NCBI RefSeq assembly: GCF_003576645.1
Contig: NC_044923.1
Span: 16,612,785 to 16,676,784 of the forward strand
DNA length: 64,000 nt
From: Ipomoea triloba
Lineage: Eukaryota; Streptophyta; Magnoliopsida; Solanales; Convolvulaceae
Direction: 5' to 3'
Position 1 is the stretch's first letter. Each line of letters begins with the position of its first letter. This document shows, in pieces, positions 23,201 through 34,200 of this stretch. The notes under the pieces are model-generated. The model searched no databases, was not told the origin of the DNA, and was given only the letters and a program-made list of their open reading frames with translations. The position numbers and the translations under genes are program-made.

Positions 23201-26200
23201 CCTCCACTGAGGCTCGAACTCATCACCTCCCGTATAAAGGGAAGGGCTTGATGCCACTGGACTACAAGGTCCTTGGCAACCCAATGATTTTTTTTTTTTT
23301 TGAAGACTACTAACTCTATTACAATGCAGTATCTGTTCATAACTACTTTCTCAACCTATGGAAGCACAAGAGTCAGTATTGCCTCCACTGAGGCTCGAAC
23401 TCATCACCTCCCGTATAAAGGGAAGGGCTTGATGCCACTGGACTACAAGGTCCTTGGCAACCCAATGATTTTTTTTTTTTTTGAAGACTACTAACTCTAT
23501 TACAATGCAGTATCTGTTCATAACTACTTTCTCAACCTATTGAAGCACAAGAGTCAGTATTGCCTCCACTGAGGCTCGAACCCACCACCTCCCGTATAAA
23601 GGGAAGGGTTTGATGCCACTGGACTACAAGGTCCTTGGCAACCCAATGATTTAAACTACAATATTGAGTAAGTTGGGCTGAAAATCTGAAGTTCACAAAC
23701 TTCTGCTAACCTGCATAATATTGATATAACGCTGGGTCCTCTGCAATTTAGAGACGCTATCCAGATCATCGTAGTTAAGTGTTTCTATATCAGCTAGCTC
23801 ACCATCAACATCTTCCTCCATGTGCTCAGCATCCACATTGCCCTCATCCTATTATTGGGGGAAAAAGAAAATAAAATGAAAAAGAACAGAACCATTATCA
23901 CCCGAGGTCACCATGCATGCATAATAATAATAACAAATAAGAACAAGATCAAAAGCACTAGAAGAAAGAAATTTATCATTAAGTTTGTTTGGCAATTCTT
24001 TATAGAACTCTCAATATTCAACTCTATGTCTCTACTCTATCATCAAGGAAAATGTAAAGGGGGAAAGAGGGAAATGTGAGGTCCAAATAAGCAGTGCAAT
24101 TAAAAGAAATAAGGTGCTGGACTCACGAGAATATCAGCTTCATTGTCAGATAATTCATCCAAATCTGCTAAGAAAGAATCAGCAAGAGTTGCCTGTATTG
24201 TAAACAAAAGAAAGAATTAAGTGAGTGCTAGCAAGCCAACCAAGAAGCATATCAGATAAGAATTTAACACATCTGCAGAAACTTACATAAAGTGTGAAGG
24301 GCAATAATATGCATGCCATGGAAGGGAAATAGTTGGTTAAAAAATACTAGGCCTGGGCCTGCCTCAGATTATCCTTGAAAATTTAAGAATTAGGTGTTCT
24401 ACTGTTCAGAGGTAAGCTAATTAAGATCCTAGGGTTCATTGAGCAAACTCAAGTGGTTATCTCTAATCTAATGCTACCATCTACTTCAATGCCAAACAAA
24501 ACCTGACCCCCAATATTGCAAAGATTTATTATGTGATGAATGTCTATTTTGGGGGTTGCTGGGTACGCATAAATGAATGTGGAAAGTTTGTAATGTTTTG
24601 GCATTTATTGATTTCTTCTTGAAGGCAAGGTGTGCTCAGCACTAGTAAACAAAAGTTCAATTCTGTTCATTTCCTTGGATTCAGGTTGGCAACGAAAATT
24701 CAAATGTCAACAGATCTGGGAATACTGAAGATTTAAAATATATATATATATATATCGTTTTTCTTCACAAAATAATTGCACTGGGTATTTAGATAATCAA
24801 ATTCACCACAGCCATTTGTGCACAAATAAACTAATTTCTGGCTTCGTTACACAAGAAAACCGGTTTTGTAACAGTACAGTTAACAAGTTATGATTTATGA
24901 CTTCTCTATACATTGAAGTTGAAGTCTATGGCAAGAGAAAGGGATCCTTAAATGTGCCTCAACCATCTACATCGTTTTTCTTCACAAAATAATTGCACTG
25001 GGTATTTAGATAATCAAATTCATCACAGCCATTTGTGCACAAATAAACTAATTTCTGGATTCAACACAAGAAAACCGGTTTTATAACAGTACAGTTAACG
25101 AGTTATGGTTTATGACTTCTCTATACATTGAAGTTGAAGTCTATGGCAAGAGAAAGGGATCCTTGAATGTGCCTCAACCATCTAAAATTCTTGCATTCAA
25201 TTGTTCTGTAAGAAATAAATATTTCCCAACCAATCCATAATCTTAAGATGCATGAAGTCATCTGAAGTATGCAAGTACCACAAGGTCAAAGAACTATGGA
25301 TATAGGAAGACACAATCCATTTGAAAATCATGCTTTGCACAACTACCTTATCCACAGAGGATATGTACGTCACTAAGTTGTCACAGAGACAACCACCGAA
25401 AACCAATTTGACTCGTTTTTTTATAGGTGCCAGGCTATGAATTATTTGGATATATCCAACAATCAACTTTCTACCAAAGCATCAAATCCTTAATATTTTT
25501 CCTAACAATAAAGTTCAAACGACAGTGCTGGAGTTAACTACCACGTCGTAACTCATAAACCCAAGCATAGGGGTGTTTGGTAGGATGGAATTGTAATTAC
25601 ATTCCTATCAAACTCCATGGAATTGTAATTCCATGGTTTGGTTGGAGGGAATTGCAATTCCCCCTAGGAATTGCAATTCCATAGTTTGTGGAATTGTAAT
25701 TACTTGGTGAATTACTATGTTGCCCTTATTATTACACAGTATTATATTGTTAGTATACAAGGGCATTTTAATCTTTATTCACTTCTTCCCTTTCAATTCC
25801 CAATTGTAATTTGAATACACACCTTATTCTTTTCCCACAAAATTACAATTCATTCCCCCCTAATTCCACTTCATTTACGCCAGGAGCAGGAGAGGATAGC
25901 CCCATCGACCACAGCTAAAGGTTTAGAGGGTTGGTGTGGCGACTTACCCGGAGCATGAACTTAATCTTATGTTATTTCCCCAGAGTCTAAATCTATTTAT
26001 CCTTAAAGAGATTATTGGGCACCTAACCCACCTACCCACTCATCAATCACTTTAGGTTGGCTCGCATATTCGATTGAAGAAAGGGAAGCGGAAGTTTGGC
26101 TCAGGGAGGGTTTTAGCGGCTAAATGGCTGATTAATAAGACCGGAAGAGGAAAGCGGAAGATTCAGTTTGGCTGCTATCAGAACCACGGAAAGTAGTTCG

Positions 26201-26341
26201 GCTAGCATCAGAACGAGAGGTTCAACAAATCTTAATTATTGAAAACAAAATACCATGCAAATTCACAGTCACACATTCAATTCAAAAAAAAAAAATGCAG
26301 AGCATATAACAAAGAAAAACGTAAATAATAAAAGTTACCAT
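20244..26341 (-). CDS. PRP31: U4/U6 snRNP splicing factor PRP31
   Basis: PRP31 binds the U4 snRNA 5' stem-loop with the 15.5K protein and bridges U4/U6 to U5 in the nuclear tri-snRNP. Eight coding exons (minus strand): 26341-26339 (only the ATG), 24192-24127, 23848-23711, 22831-21939, 21513-21443, 21132-21030, 20847-20772, 20351-20244. All junctions are GT-AG and the phases join to 485 residues, the usual plant length. The N-terminus ATLADSFLADLDELSD is acidic. The Nop domain (about residues 85-330) has DPEYQLIVDCN, HHPIDYARVVKKIGNE, IIMVVSVTAST, APNLSAIVGS and GGLSSLAKMPACNVQ. A basic nuclear-localisation stretch (KKKRGGRRLRKMKER) follows. The C-terminal Prp31 domain includes ITDMRKLANRMQFG, SLAFTPVQGIEL and a terminal TYFSETGTFSKIKRT. 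No disabling mutation was seen. Several introns carry tandem duplications. Confidence 0.93.
22897..23060. repeat. Tandem duplication (84 bp x2) in a PRP31 intron
   Basis: GGGGGATGGGTTTGATAATG to AATAGGGACACATAGATG occurs twice in direct succession with few differences. It lies in the intron between the third and fourth coding exons, next to the SINE array. Confidence 0.9.
23092..23651 (-). mobile_element. Three tandem copies of a tRNA-derived SINE (family A)
   Basis: Three units with a period of 181 bp lie in a PRP31 intron. On the minus strand each starts AAGGACCTTGTAGTCCAGTGG (box-A region), has box B TTCGAGCC, a specific tail with GTGCTTCAATAGGTTGAG, and ends in an A-run. A 15-bp target duplication, GGCAACCCAATGATT, lies before, between and after the copies (first 23092-23106, last 23637-23651). 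Copies are nearly identical; the third differs around box B. Confidence 0.88.
24755..25188. repeat. Tandem duplication (217 bp x2) in a PRP31 intron
   Basis: The stretch from CGTTTTTCTTCACAAAATAA to GCCTCAACCATCTA occurs twice in direct succession (starts 24756 and 24973) with a few substitutions. It lies in the first coding intron. No ORF. Confidence 0.92.
25189..26338 (-). other. PRP31 intron remainder, no further gene
   Basis: This intron part shows a GGTGTTTGGTAGGATGGAATTG motif at 25572 with AATTGCAATT-type palindromes to about 25880, probably a decayed hAT- or PIF-like MITE whose right end I could not fix. Nothing coding was seen. Confidence 0.4.
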
Positions 26342-26424
26342 GAATTCAGGTCGAAATTTTGAAGCACAGCCCGGATGAGAACTGACACCAGTAGGAGCAG
26401 GGAAGGAGCAAGGATTTTCTTTGA
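26342..26424 (-). other. PRP31: PRP31 5'-UTR exon 2 (predicted)
   Basis: On the minus strand a polypyrimidine tract ending CCCCCAG gives an acceptor at 26425, and the start codon ATG is followed at once by a GTAACT donor (26338). The exon thus ends in the bare ATG. A first non-coding exon probably ends at CACCAG|GTTTGG (about 27411). These are predictions from splice-site patterns; transcript data would settle them. Confidence 0.55.
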
Positions 26425-27410
26425 CTGGGGGCAAAGAAGCAAAGATAAAATGAATTAAAAAAATGTTCAAATACAAAATATCAAATACGAATAAGATTGT
26501 TCAAGTAAACTGAACATAGATCATTTTTAAAGAATTTTTCAAGTTCTGCATGCTATTTCAAGGATACAATGCATATGTATTATGTAGTCTATAGAGAATT
26601 CAAGGATACAATGCATTTGTAAAATCTTTGATTTCAAGAATGCATACTGTAAGCATCTCATTTTCAGAATTATACTTAGCCAGTTAGGCAGTTAGCCTTG
26701 CAAGTTGGCAAGTTGCAAATCAATATGAATTAGGCATAGGCAAAACTATTGAGAATAAATATAAAAAACAATAATAGCATTAAAGTAACAGATTAAGTAA
26801 ATAATCCACATTAACTGATTAAAAGATTAAGTAAATTAACAAATTAGTAGAAGGAATCCTACATTATGCCCAGAAAAGTGAATCCAATTTGAACACCTAA
26901 TATATATTACAGAATATTACTTTAATAGGTACCATAGCATTCTAGTATATACTCAATAGGAATCTAGATGAGTTTCAGAGCCAAGCAACTTTCTATTGCT
27001 CCTCCAATGAGAAGCACTAAGTTTATAGGCAGAAGAAGAAACTAGCAATCTTTTAATTTTGGTCCATTCTGCTGTTGCATTGTGAGAAGCTAACACAGGA
27101 AATTCAAATTTAATTCGAAATAAAGTGGCAGCTATATTATATGTACCCTACTCTGCTCACTTTTTCCCAAAATCACAACTAATAATAATAAATAAATAAA
27201 TAAATAAATAAAACACACACACAAAATTGGGAGTTGGACAATTAGGGCAAAAACTATCAATTGAATTACGCAACTTTAAAATTAGGGAAATTAATGAAAA
27301 AAAGAAATTAGGGCAAACAAAAAATTAGGTGGAAAATTAGGTCTGAGAAGTTTATTTTAATTACTTAATTAGTAAATAGTAAGGGAAGAATCGGAGTAGA
27401 AGACCAAACC

Positions 27411-27610
27411 TGGTGGGCTGCGGCGGGTGTCTGACTGTCGAGGGCTCGAGGCGATTGGCGAGGGCCGAGGCACGAGGCGGACAGGCGGTGGTCTTGGCTA
27501 GGCGGTGGCCGGTGGCGACGTGGTGGACTGGCGACGCAGTTGGCAGTGGCGATGCAGAGAGAAGAAAAGCGGAGCCGAGCCTGGAGGAGAGCTTAACGAA
27601 TATATCTTTA
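27411..27610 (-). promoter_or_regulatory. PRP31: PRP31 first non-coding exon and promoter edge (predicted)
   Basis: This is the only GC-rich stretch upstream of the gene, with a CACCAG|GTTTGG donor on the minus strand at 27411/27410. It is a natural first exon for PRP31. The exact start site is not visible. A MITE-like sequence begins within about 50 bp upstream. Confidence 0.4.
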
Positions 27611-27612
27611 CT

Positions 27613-28193
27613 ATGGATTTGGTTATCAGCAATTAGCATTTAGCGGTAGCGATTTGTAAAAAAATGTTTGATAAAATTAGCGGTTAATATGTAAAATGAC
27701 CAAAAGAGTATACAAAAAATATATATATATATATATATAAAATAACAATAACAATAATAATTATAATAAAAATAATAATAACAATAATGTTAAAAAAAAA
27801 GAAGAAAAAAGGGAGGAACCGCTGCTGCTCCCCTTTTATAATTTTGTTTCCCCCTCACTTATCGGTGGGATAAGTGAGGAAGGGAGCCTTGAGGCTCCTA
27901 TAAAAGGAGAGCCTCAAGGCTCCATTATTTCTAGTACTTTGCCCAGCGGCCTTCGGGCTGCTGGAAAAGCCGTTGGGCTGAGTAAAAGATAAATTTTTTT
28001 TTTTTAATTATAAGGACATTTTGCGGAAAGATCATCTTTCTCCAAAATGTTGTTGCAAAACGCTGCTAATAGTAGCGTTTTGCAACTTGGCGGTTTGGAG
28101 CAACCTTTTAACCAAACACCTTTTTAGGAGGGTCAAAACACTGAAAATGGCGGATACGCTAACAATTGGCGGATCCGCCAATAATCAAACAGG
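27613..28193. mobile_element. Possible hAT-like MITE upstream of PRP31, with stacked hairpins
   Basis: Ends GGATTTGGTTATCAGC and complement of GGACC (GGTCCTGTTTGATTATTGGC) are weakly inverted, and AGCGG/CCGCC phrases recur in both arms. The interior 27850-27990 holds three hairpins, the clearest with arms GGAGCCTTGAGGCTCC (27883-27898) and AGAGCCTCAAGGCTCC (27908-27923). No clear target duplication. Confidence 0.4.
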
Positions 28194-28373
28194 ACCTATA
28201 TATAAAAGATAAAAGAAATAGTTATAATTGTATGAATTCTATTCTATTAATTATAATTGAATTCTATATATATATTATATTTCAATACTTATTTGTTTAC
28301 AATTCCATTTATTTATTACCAATTACCAATTATTACCAAAAGTCCAAAAGATTACGTTAATGGTGAAAACATA

Positions 28374-28566
28374 TGAACTCCATTATATTATATTACATAC
28401 ATATTTGAATTTTATATATACTATATTCTAATACCTATTTGTTTACAATTTCATTTATTTATTACCAATTATGGTAAACAAATGTAATGGTAAACAAATA
28501 GGTATTGGAATATAATATATAGGAAATTCAAATATGTATAGAATATAATATAATGGAGGTTTCCAT
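28374..28566. repeat. Foldback repeat
   Basis: The left arm (ACATATTTGAATTTTATATA, AATACCTATTTGTTTAC) returns inverted at the right (GTAAACAAATAGGTATT, AAATTCAAATATGTAT). About 190 bp, AT-rich, non-coding; it ends just before the Helitron at 28580. Confidence 0.7.
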
Positions 28567-28579
28567 TCATATTCATATA

Positions 28580-30124
28580 TCTACTATACTAATAAGAGCC
28601 AAAGAGAGTTAGACCTAAAATGGGTAGAAAAAATGGCGGTCAAATTATTTAATCAAATGGATGGTTCAGATGAATTATTTAATCAAATAGATGGTTAAGA
28701 TAATTCAGATTAATATTATTAATAAAGATTACCGAATTTAACCTTACTTTTATGATTATCCGTTAAGTTTTCCGTTAAATATTCTCTTCTCTGTTAATAT
28801 TCCGTTAACTTTTAACTTACCCATTCATTTCTATAAGAAAGGTCTTAGGTTCGAACCTATCTCAATCAAATTTGACATAATTAAGTTTCTCACTCTATTT
28901 TACTGTTATTAAATTAAATAAATTAGTAGCTACAACAAAAAATGATACATATGTATTTCTTTAATTTAGAATTATGTGTCTAGAATACCTTTATTTGAAA
29001 AAATTATTCATTATCAAAAAATTAAATTAAATAAGAGAAATAATTTCATTAGTTATATTGTCTTTATTTTCTCTCATGCAAAGATTCTTTACATTCAAAT
29101 TTATCAATTGATATTCATTACATTGTTCATTATCTTATTTTTACAATATCTTGTAATTAAATATCAACGTTATAGTACAAAATAATGTTATATATTTATT
29201 TACCAAGTATTTTATTAATACTATGAAAAAAAATTTAAAATAATTTGAAGCTAATTATATTAACTATTTGGGGATTGGTTGACAAAGAGAGTACTCAAAT
29301 AACCCAACAAATTGAAGCGAAATCACTTTATTTTACTCTTATTGAATTAAATAAATTAGTAGTTACACCAAAAAATGATACATATGTATTTCTTTAATAC
29401 CATGAAAAAAATAAAAAAGAATAGTTTGAAACCAATCATATTAACTACTTGGGGGATTTGTTGACAATGAAAGTACTCAAATAACCCATTACCCAGCAAA
29501 TTAAAGCAAGAAACTACCTTTTAATATCCTTGGAATACATAATATTTTAAATTTTCAAATTTTTATTAATTTATTTAATCTTTTTTCTTAAACTATGAAT
29601 TTCTTTATCCACAATAACTCATTCAACAATAATGGTTGAACCAAATGAACCCCAAGCAGAACACCTAAAGGAAAGTCCATAACTCCTATATCATAATCTC
29701 ATTGCATGACGTTGTCATCTATGCTACCAACAATAACCGAATTGCAAATAACACACTACCAACAAAAAGGAAGAGAACAAATAGTAAAGATGAAGACAAT
29801 GATAATGTTACTCAAAAGAGAATTAAGAACACTTAGAAAAATTCAAATTAAAAGTAGTATTTATTTATACTATCATTTTTAGACCAAATATTTAGACTAT
29901 CGATTTTACAAGGTTGCAAACATTTATTTTAGTAATAATTATAAAGAATTTTTTATATTATCTGGATTCATATACTTCGAGTTAGATATTTAAATAAAAA
30001 ATTTGACATTCAATTACCCATGCATAAACTTCTCCTATATAATCTTGCATTGATATACTTTCAAATATTTATTTAAATATAAACATTGGGCATTAACCCA
30101 TTCGCGCAATGCGTATAAAACTAG
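28580..30124 (+). mobile_element. Non-autonomous Helitron E (1.5 kb)
   Basis: It begins TCTACTATACTAATAAGAG after an A and ends in CTAG before a T (30121-30124), with a TTCGCGCAATGCGTA hairpin-like motif about 10 bp inside the 3' end. These are Helitron ends. The interior has a diverged internal repeat (about 28900 and 29320) and no Rep/helicase or gene. It ends 44 bp before Helitron D. Confidence 0.72.
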
Positions 30125-30168
30125 TATATAATAATAATAATAATAATAGTTTTGCCTCTCTCTCTTTA

Positions 30169-30984
30169 TCTAAAAACATAATAAGTTTCAATCCATGTTA
30201 TACCTTTAGTTTATGCCCGTTTTTTCTATTAATTTTTGTTGTACCTTATGCTATAAAAGTTGTACTACATAATTTTTTGGACAAAAATATCCCTATCATT
30301 ATAACTTCTGTTATCTTTCAACATTATAATTACCATACACATACATACACAATATTTTTTCTTACATTCTTCAATAGTAAGTTTGAGTCAATTTAGATTT
30401 TAATAAAATATTATAGTTATATTTAGTAATTTATCATTTCTATAATTCTTACTTCAATAATATTAATATGAATTATAAAATTAAATTATAAATAAATAAA
30501 TAAATATTATACACACACACACTATTATTTTAAAAAAATATTAATATTATAAATTAGCAGCAACATAATGTATTTGCAATTGAACTGAGACATGATTTTT
30601 AGATATCAATTTGTGAAAGTTGTTGAATTGAGATTGTTGAAATCAAGTATTTTATGTATATCCATATATGAATGTGAATTTATAAGGGATATATCTATAA
30701 TTAGAAGAAGAATACATTTAAACAAATTTTATTCATTTTCAAAGACAAAAAAATTGTAATACAACGTTGAGTACCTTTAAAATTACAGTGGAATATATTC
30801 ATCACAGTGAATTTGAATTTCTTTTGTTAATTTCAAATACATACACAACAAAAATTTTACTCGAATATCTATGAAACTTCGACAACTCAAAAAAAAAACA
30901 CATTATATCTATTTCAAAATGATTTACTAATTGGGTTTAAATATTGAGCACAAGTCTTCGCACAAAGCGCATAGAAAAAACTAG
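30169..30984 (+). mobile_element. Non-autonomous Helitron D
   Basis: The 5' 250 bp (TCTAAAAACATAATAAG onward) match Helitrons A-C. The 3' end CGCACAAAGCGCATAG...CTAG|T keeps the hairpin-plus-CTAG pattern, but the middle is unrelated. It looks like a chimeric relative of the A-C family. Confidence 0.68.
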
Positions 30985-31076
30985 TTATACCTATAAATAC
31001 AAGAAGAGACACAGTCAACCACCACCAATTTTAATCTCTCTTACTTTTGTTTTGTTTTTCGTTTGTGAAAGCATCA

Positions 31077-31241
31077 ATGTACATAGGAAGAACCACCATT
31101 CTCCATATAAGTGTGACATATTTACTATTTTTTTTACTGTTCTTATCTTATCTTTTCTTTTTTTTAGTTACACTTATTGCAGGTTCTTATATTTTGCAAT
31201 CACAAGCGTTGGGGTTAATTGTTGGTAGCTTCAATTGCTGA
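31077..31241 (+). CDS. Doubtful small hydrophobic ORF (54 aa)
   Basis: A TATA-like CCTATAAATACAAG lies at about 30990 and a good splice donor (AAAG|GTAAGC) follows the stop. An acceptor (TTTCCAG) lies near 31353 and AATAAAAT near 31458. This would be a small gene with a 3'-UTR intron. The predicted protein is mostly hydrophobic (LLFFLLFLSYLFFFLVTLIAG), like a signal or membrane segment, then a short tail ending SFNC. I do not recognise it. It may be a gene fragment picked up by the surrounding Helitron-like region, or chance. Confidence 0.25.
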   Translation: MYIGRTTILHISVTYLLFFLLFLSYLFFFLVTLIAGSYILQSQALGLIVGSFNC

Positions 31242-32649
31242 AAGGTAAGCTAATTTGTCAAATAACTACAACTTTTATTCTAAGTATTAACTATTCTTTT
31301 TTTAATTGATTTTTTAAACTATTCTTTTATATTTGAAATCTTATATTTCCAGCTCTCTTGATCGTTTAATTACAATGCAGATATTTGGAGCCTAATAAGC
31401 AATGTGATGCAAAGGATAGTGGATCTGTTAAAAGATGTGAAAGTTGAGAAGCAATTAATAAAATATTTTCCTGTTGAAATCCTATACATTTATGTTTTTA
31501 GGCATTAAAGATTCAAATTTTAAATTTGTGTGATTTGTTTAAATCTTAACATTTCATGATTTTACATTACTTTGAATATACAGTTGTTTTATTCGTTTAT
31601 TCATACCATATTCAGAGGTGAAATTATAGTTCAAAAATATTTTAAAAATAATTAACAGAAAATTAAACGGCATGGAATTTAGGCCATTTTAAAAAGTAAA
31701 TTAATATTAATATTTGATTGAAAATTGAACAAAAAAGAAAATGAATTTTTTTCGACAATTAAATTATTATAATTATATTCATCATATTAATATTTATGAA
31801 GGAAAAAAAATAAACATATATTAATATTTCATTGGAAATATAATTGGCAATTATATTTTTATATTTATATTACTTATTAATTATATGGATATGAATACTA
31901 AAATCTTTTTATGAATGAAAAAGGAAATAAATATTATACACGAGAATCTGTTATTAATATTATGCAACTAATGTTACTAATTGGCACAAGAATCCGACCA
32001 AATGAAAAAGGCGATTAATAATAATAATTCACTATAAATATAACATAGCTTTCCTTATGCAAAAAATAGTAAACACCAAATGAAATATTAGAAAAAAAAA
32101 TTATGAAGGAAAAAGAAATGGAAATGAATATTTATTACTTTTATAAAGAAAAAAGGAAATAAATATATTCATATTTTACTGGAAATATAATCAACAATTA
32201 TATTATAAATATAATTATATTTATTTAGAAGGAAAACAAAATGAATTTATTAATATTCATTGAAAATATATTCAACAACTATATTTTTATAATTATATTA
32301 CTTTTTAATCGTATGGAAATTAATATTAATTTTTTATGAACGAAAAGGAAATAAATATCACACGGGAATCTGTTATTAATATTTTCTTACTAATTGGCAA
32401 GGAATCAGGCCAATTAATTGGCAATTATCATGAAAAAGGAATGGAAAGCAATATTAATTCTTTGGATGAAGGAAAAAGGAAATGAATATACTCAAAAGAA
32501 AATTGAATATTATGAAAAATGAAATGAATATATTAATATTTCACTAGAAATATAACATAACTTTTCTTTACGAAAAAATTAGTAACCACCAAATGAATGA
32601 TTAGGAAAAAATTATAAAGGAAAAAGGAATGTAAAATAATATTTTTTTG

Positions 32650-32795
32650 AAAATACGAGAGCAAATATCATTAATAAATCAATAACTTAGCGATACAATC
32701 AGGAGAGATAGAAATCCACGAACCAAGGCCAGATAAAGAATCCGTTGCCCGTGCAAGCACATGAGCCACATGATTCACTAACCTCTTGACATGGA
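32650..32795 (-). pseudogene. LINE 3' end (RNase H tail)
   Basis: On the minus strand it translates VKRLVNHVAHVLARATDSLS, then GSWISISPDCIAKLL and a stop. This is the characteristic C-terminal end of the RNase H domain of plant LINE ORF2. An A-rich run follows on that strand. Only this 5'-truncated tail is present. Confidence 0.75.
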
Positions 32796-33083
32796 AAATT
32801 GAAATAAATATATTTATAAGGAAATGAAATATTAGGAAAAATGAAAGGAATATATTAATATTTCACTGGAAATATAAGACAACTTTCCATATGAAAAAAT
32901 TAGTAACCAACAAATGAAATATTATGAAAAAATTATGAAGGAAAAAGGAATGGAAATCAATATTAATTCGTTTTATGAATGAAAAATGGAATGAATATAT
33001 TTAAAAGGAAATGAAATATTATGAAAATGAAATGAATATATTAATATTTCATTGGAAATATAGCATAGTTTTCCCTACAAAAG

Positions 33084-33229
33084 AATTTTTTGAGTACTAT
33101 TGACTCTGTTACAACTTACAATGTAGTATTTGTTCATATCTACTTTCTCAACCTACTGAAACACAAAAAGTCAACAGTCGCCTCCACTGAGGCTCACTCC
33201 CTTCCATGTGAAAGTGTAAACCGGGCCAC
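33084..33229 (-). mobile_element. SINE family A, decayed copy
   Basis: Shares GAGTACTATTGACTCTGTTA, CTACTTTCTCAACCTACTGA and GCCTCCACTGAGGCTC with the tandem SINEs. The box-A end is eroded. It interrupts the tandem array of region F. Confidence 0.75.
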
Positions 33230-33606
33230 TAAAAAAGAATTAGTAACCAACAAATGAAATATTAGAAAAAAAAATTATGAAGGAAAAAGAAATGACAATC
33301 AATAATTCTTTTTATAAAGGAAAAAAGGGAATGAATATATTCAAAAGGAAATTAAAATATTAGAAAAATGAAATGAATATATTAATATTTAATTGGAAAT
33401 ATAATCGACAATTATATTATTATAATTATATGAATTAAATATTAATAAATTAATTATATTAATTATTAATTATATTAATAAATACTACTCCATAATAATT
33501 AATATTTATTAACTAGAAGGTTGAGCAATCCTCTCACCAAATATATTCTTAAAATATTATAACAAATCCATTCTATGTAACGCACGGGCGAAAATACTAG
33601 TTAAAA

Positions 33607-33608
<2 letters not shown>

Positions 33609-33687
<79 letters not shown>
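33609..33687. repeat. (TA)n microsatellite
   Basis: TA dinucleotide run directly after the Helitron-like end at 33600. Confidence 0.95.
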
Positions 33688-33690
<3 letters not shown>

Positions 33691-33754
33691 GTCCCGAAAC
33701 AACATTGTTTTGGGCTTTATAATTTTTCCCCGCGCTGCCTCCGCCACTGAATAC

Positions 33755-34200
33755 ATGTATCAATTTTGATCCTTAACTATTAAAATTTTTTTAATTAGGT
33801 ACATGACTATTCAATTTGTATCACATTTAGTCATTGATTATTAACATTTTCAAATTAGGTGCATGACTATTCAATTTGTATCACATTTAGTTCTGCCTTT
33901 AAATTTTCTAGCAAAATTTCTAACAAAGTCACCGGTTACCAACTAATTTATTTAATTTTGTTTTAAAAATTATTTTATTTTTAGTCCAAATTTCTAACAG
34001 AGTCACCGGTTACCACGGGTAGGACTAATGTGATACAAATTGAATAGTCAAGCACCTAATTAGAAAATGTTAATAATCAATGATCAAATATAATACAAAT
34101 TGAATAGTTATACATCTAAATACCTAATTTGAAAATTTTAATAGTCAAAAATCAAAATTGATACATGTATTATATCCGAGGGACTAAAAATAATATTTTA
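33755..34200. mobile_element. Foldback MITE
   Basis: Left arm ATGTATCAATTTTGATCC and CATGACTATTCAATTTGTAT return inverted at ATACAAATTGAATAGT and ATCAAAATTGATACATG (about 34150-34167). Non-coding. The left outer end seems cut by neighbouring sequence; the right continues to about 34200. Confidence 0.7.

Larger units (their letters stand above)
30987..33600 (+). mobile_element. Helitron-like region F with internal tandem array
   Basis: The right end GTAACGCACGGGCGAAAATACTAG|T is a typical plant Helitron 3' end. The left end probably abuts Helitron D, but the 5'-TC was not found. The region 31700-33420 consists of about 200-bp AT-rich repeats around GAAATGAATATATTAATATT and AAATTAGTAACCA. A LINE tail (32650-32795) and a SINE (33084-33229) are nested in it. 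Confidence 0.45.

Noticed and set aside
23106..23640. Three tandem tRNA genes
   Set aside because: Box A- and B-like motifs are present, but the sequence cannot form a full tRNA cloverleaf, continues into a SINE body and ends in an A-run.
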